Shown piece by piece: positions 5,477-7,506 of a stretch of DNA of 7,506 nt. The stretch is from positions 1-7,506 of the forward strand of contig JAWLCV010000121.1 in the NCBI GenBank assembly GCA_041686955.1, written 5' to 3'. Position 1 is the stretch's first letter. Each line of letters begins with the position of its first letter. Position numbers and translations under genes: made by a program. Below the pieces are notes generated by a model that worked only from the letters and a program-made list of their open reading frames with translations, was not told the origin of the DNA and made no database searches. This DNA is from UBA7803 sp041686955 (GTDB lineage Bacteria; Pseudomonadota; Gammaproteobacteria; Pseudomonadales; Azotimanducaceae).

Positions 5477-7055
5477 GCGCGGCCTCGGCCTCCACCGTAG
5501 GCAGGAACCGGGGTTCGCGCAACGCCCCGGTCGCCTGCTCGAAGGCGTAGGCGATGCGAATGAGCATGGGCTCGGCGAAGGGCTCTGCGATGAACGAGAC
5601 GTTCACCGGCAGTTGGGAGACGTGACCCGCCGGCACCGTGACGTTGGGGAAGCCGGGAATGGCCGCCAGAGACGAGCTCCCCACCAGGAAGCGGTCCCCC
5701 GCCAGCCAGTCGGTCTTCCACGCGAAAGAGTTGGCCACGGTCACCAGGGCGTCCAGGCGGTGGCGCTTCAGCAGGGCGGTGAGGTCGTGGCGGGCGCGCT
5801 CCGGCCCGGCGGCGAGGGCTTCCTCATAGGCGGGGGCATCGAGCCCCGCCGTGGCCTCGGCGGCCAGAAAGATCCCCTGATCGAAGATGGGCATGACCCG
5901 ATCGGCGTTGGCCTGGTTCCAGGCGATGAGATCCGCCAGGCTGTTGCGGTCGTCCGGCACCGGATGGCTGGCGAGGTAGGCGTTCAGCCCGGCTTTGAAC
6001 TCGTGGAGCATCACCTGGTAGTCGGCCTCGAAGAGCGCGTCGTCGACCTGGTGCTCCACCGGGTCGACCAGGGTGGCGCCCAGGGCTTGCAGCGTCGCCA
6101 GGGCCCGGTGGTAGACGTCCTCCACCGTGGGGTACTGTCCGGCGCCGTAATAGTCGCGGTAGACGCCGATGCGCAGGCCGTCCAGCCGGGTTCTTCCCGG
6201 GTCGGGCAGCAGTTCCGACGGGTCGTGGGGGTAGACCTTCGATCCCGGGTCCGCAGGGTCGTGGCCGATCAGGACGGAGAGCAGCAGCGCGGCTCCGGTC
6301 ACCGTGCGGGCCATAGGTCCGGCGGTGTCCTGGGTGTGGGAAATGGGAACGAGGCCGTGCCGGCTGACGACACCCACCGTGGGCTTGATGCCGACGATGC
6401 CGTTCACGCCGGCGGGGCAGACGATGGAGCCATCGGTCTCGGTGCCGACGGCCAGCGGCGCAAGCCGTGCCGCGACCGCCACCGCCGATCCGCTGGAGGA
6501 GCCGCAGGGGTTGCGGTCGAGCACGTGGGGGTTGCGGGTCTGGCCGCCAGCGCTGCTCCAGCCGCTCGACGAGCGGCGCGAGCGGAAGTTGGCCCACTCG
6601 CTCATGTTGGCCTTGCCGATGATCACGGCGCCGGCCTCGCGCAACCGGGCCACCAGGTGGGCATCCTCGGGGGCGCGGTGGCCGGCCAGGGCCAGGGATC
6701 CGGCGGTGGTGGCCATGCGGTCGCCGGTATCGATGTTGTCCTTGAGGATGACGGGCACCCCGTGGAGCGGACCCTTCGCCCCGGACCGCCCATCGAGCGC
6801 CGCGGCGATGGCGCGGGCATCGGGATTGGTCGCGAGGACGGCGTTCAGCGTTGGTCCCTGATCGTCGAGCGTGGCGATCCGCGCCACGTAGGCCTCGGTC
6901 ACGGCCAGGGCGGTCAGCTCACCGCTCTGCAGCCGCTCGCGCAGCTCCGGGACCGTGAGTCGGGTGGGATCTTCGGGCTCGGCGCCGACATGGGTTGCCG
7001 ACCATGCCAGCAGGCACAACAGGGCGAGCCGGCTCGGACGAAGCTGGCGGAACAT
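5454..7055 (-). CDS. Secreted amidase-signature enzyme, peptide-amidase-like
   Basis: A 533-residue amidase-signature hydrolase with an N-terminal signal peptide (LALLCLLAWSATHVGA, residues 10-25), hence probably periplasmic or secreted. The Ser-cisSer-Lys catalytic triad is complete: Lys105 in VILKDNID, cis-Ser186 in CGSSSGSA, and nucleophile Ser210 in TETDGSIVCPA. The length, export signal, SEWANFRS and GGQTRNP segments and the TETDGSIVCP motif resemble Stenotrophomonas peptide amidase, which removes C-terminal amide groups from peptides. The GatA tRNA-amidotransferase subunit is cytoplasmic and has no signal peptide, so GatA is unlikely. The start at 7055 is chosen because AGGGGAGG lies 7 bases upstream; an in-frame ATG at 7073 would sit beyond that site and put six extra residues before the signal peptide. 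folB lies 51 bases upstream on the same strand. The true substrate cannot be read from the sequence. Confidence 0.9.
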   Translation of the reverse strand: MFRQLRPSRLALLCLLAWSATHVGAEPEDPTRLTVPELRERLQSGELTALAVTEAYVARIATLDDQGPTLNAVLATNPDARAIAAALDGRSGAKGPLHGVPVILKDNIDTGDRMATTAGSLALAGHRAPEDAHLVARLREAGAVIIGKANMSEWANFRSRRSSSGWSSAGGQTRNPHVLDRNPCGSSSGSAVAVAARLAPLAVGTETDGSIVCPAGVNGIVGIKPTVGVVSRHGLVPISHTQDTAGPMARTVTGAALLLSVLIGHDPADPGSKVYPHDPSELLPDPGRTRLDGLRIGVYRDYYGAGQYPTVEDVYHRALATLQALGATLVDPVEHQVDDALFEADYQVMLHEFKAGLNAYLASHPVPDDRNSLADLIAWNQANADRVMPIFDQGIFLAAEATAGLDAPAYEEALAAGPERARHDLTALLKRHRLDALVTVANSFAWKTDWLAGDRFLVGSSSLAAIPGFPNVTVPAGHVSQLPVNVSFIAEPFAEPMLIRIAYAFEQATGALREPRFLPTVEAEAALSPGTTP

Positions 7056-7062
7056 GGCGTGA

Positions 7063-7070
7063 CCTCCCCT
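7063..7070 (-). promoter_or_regulatory. Ribosome binding site deciding the amidase start
   Basis: AGGGGAGG on the minus strand, 7 bases before the ATG at 7055. It lies between two in-frame ATG codons (7073 and 7055) and favours the downstream one. Confidence 0.75.
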
Positions 7071-7106
7071 CATTGCTCGTAGTGCCGTTCGCGGCGCTGG
7101 CGCGAG

Positions 7107-7460
7107 CTACTGCCGCCGCCGCTCGATGCTCACCCCCACGCTCTCCGCTGCCGCCACGGCCTGGGGCTTCTCCACCTCTACGCGGACCCGGCGGATGGGG
7201 AACTCGCGCAGCAGCAGCTGGGCGATGTGCTCGGCCAGGGTCTCCACGAGCTGAAACCGGCTCTCGCGGGTGAGGGCGGCTACCCGCTCCGCGGCGGCGG
7301 CGTAGTCCAGGGCCTGGTCCAGGTCGTCGGACACGGCGGCGCGGCTGGTGTCCGCCGCCATGGCGAAGCTGACCCGCACGGGCTGGCGGTTCTCCCGCTC
7401 GTGAGGATGGACGCCGATGATGGCATCGACGGTGAGGGCGCGAACGAAGACGGTATCCAG
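7107..7460 (-). CDS. folB: Dihydroneopterin aldolase FolB, probable CTG start
   Basis: Converts 7,8-dihydroneopterin to 6-hydroxymethyl-7,8-dihydropterin and glycolaldehyde in folate synthesis, in the cytoplasm. Read from a CTG at 7460 the product is 117 residues, the normal FolB length. It begins (M)DTVFVRALTVDAIIGVHPHE, as FolB proteins do. Key positions are present: Glu21 in the HPHE segment, Tyr53 (LDYAAAAERV), Glu73 (QLVETLAEHI) and Lys98 (VEVEKPQAV). These match Glu22, Tyr54, Glu74 and Lys100 of the Staphylococcus aureus enzyme. No ATG, GTG or TTG occurs in frame between the window edge and the CTG. The first GTG (7379) would lose about 27 residues including Glu21. GGGAGG lies 5 bases before the CTG. 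Alternatives are a start beyond the window or a sequencing error at the first codon. folB is followed by the amidase gene after 51 bases. Confidence 0.88.
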   Translation of the reverse strand: MDTVFVRALTVDAIIGVHPHERENRQPVRVSFAMAADTSRAAVSDDLDQALDYAAAAERVAALTRESRFQLVETLAEHIAQLLLREFPIRRVRVEVEKPQAVAAAESVGVSIERRRQ

Positions 7461-7461
7461 A

Positions 7462-7506
7462 TCAACCTCCCGGAACGGTGAGCTCGGTGAGGGGCCAGCG
7501 GGCCCG
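7462..7506 (-). CDS. Possible 3' end of a gene upstream of folB (partial)
   Basis: Read from the window edge on the minus strand, one frame gives 14 open codons (ending ...WPLTELTVPGG) and a TGA at 7462-7464, one base before the folB CTG. The folB ribosome site would lie in its last codons, the same arrangement as the oxidase-copB junction here. Fourteen codons in GC-rich DNA are not proof of a gene, and I do not recognise the product. Confidence 0.2.
   Translation of the reverse strand, partial: RARWPLTELTVPGG
7466..7471 (-). promoter_or_regulatory. Ribosome binding site supporting the folB CTG start
   Basis: GGGAGG on the minus strand with a 5-base spacer to the CTG at 7460. It is the only strong Shine-Dalgarno match near the expected folB N-terminus. 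A TTG 2 bases beyond the spacer start (7463-7465) is out of frame with FolB. Confidence 0.6.

Noticed and set aside
6975..7055. Lipoprotein signal (LALLC) in the amidase
   Set aside because: The residue before Cys is Leu, not Gly/Ala/Ser, so it does not fit a lipobox; an ordinary signal peptide with cleavage near VGA fits better.
5286..7082. A 598-codon open frame on the plus strand opposite the amidase
   Set aside because: Antisense shadow of an intact amidase and out of frame with DUF3147; no protein-like domain seen.
7075..7107. Inverted repeat GCTCG...CGAGC between folB and the amidase as a terminator
   Set aside because: Only 5-bp arms with a 23-base loop and no T-run; expected by chance in GC-rich DNA.
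7107..7379. GTG at 7379 as the folB start
   Set aside because: FolB homology continues upstream in frame for 27 residues, including the catalytic Glu; the 90-residue form would be truncated.

Overview
This GC-rich window looks like chromosomal or island DNA from a Pseudomonadota bacterium, most likely a gammaproteobacterium. I infer this from the outer-membrane CopB, the Tat-exported CopA oxidase, the FolB and DUF3147 types, and near-consensus sigma70-like promoters. The genus cannot be fixed from this sequence. Coding density is very high. No gap exceeds about 70 bases, and I see no RNA gene, insertion sequence, CRISPR array or attachment site.

Left two thirds (4-4834): a copper-resistance operon on the minus strand, in the order Cu(I) P1B-1 ATPase, periplasmic multicopper oxidase (CopA/PcoA type), outer-membrane CopB. 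The three genes are separated by only 7 and 3 bases. The ATPase would pump Cu(I) from cytoplasm to periplasm. The oxidase would convert it to less toxic Cu(II) or sequester it, and CopB would act at the outer membrane. The usual partners copC, copD and copRS are not in the window. A divergent csoR-type repressor gene takes the regulatory position instead.

Control region (4766-4833): a compact divergent region with near-consensus promoters in both directions. A 17-bp CsoR-like dyad lies in the spacer and -10 region of the ATPase promoter and just before the csoR start. Copper binding to the repressor (Cys33, His58, Cys62) should release both transcription units.

Right third (4834-7506): csoR is followed after 22 bases by a small four-helix membrane protein of the DUF3147 family, apparently in the same transcription unit. 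Convergent to this, and overlapping it by 23 bases, is a secreted amidase-signature enzyme resembling peptide amidase. Upstream of the amidase on the minus strand is folB (dihydroneopterin aldolase), which appears to start with a CTG codon. These last two genes look unrelated to copper.

Overall this is a recognisable copper-efflux and detoxification locus, not a wholly new system. The points most worth checking are the compact divergent control region, CsoR control of a CopA/CopB-type operon, the csoR-linked DUF3147 protein, the short CopB, and the CTG start of folB.
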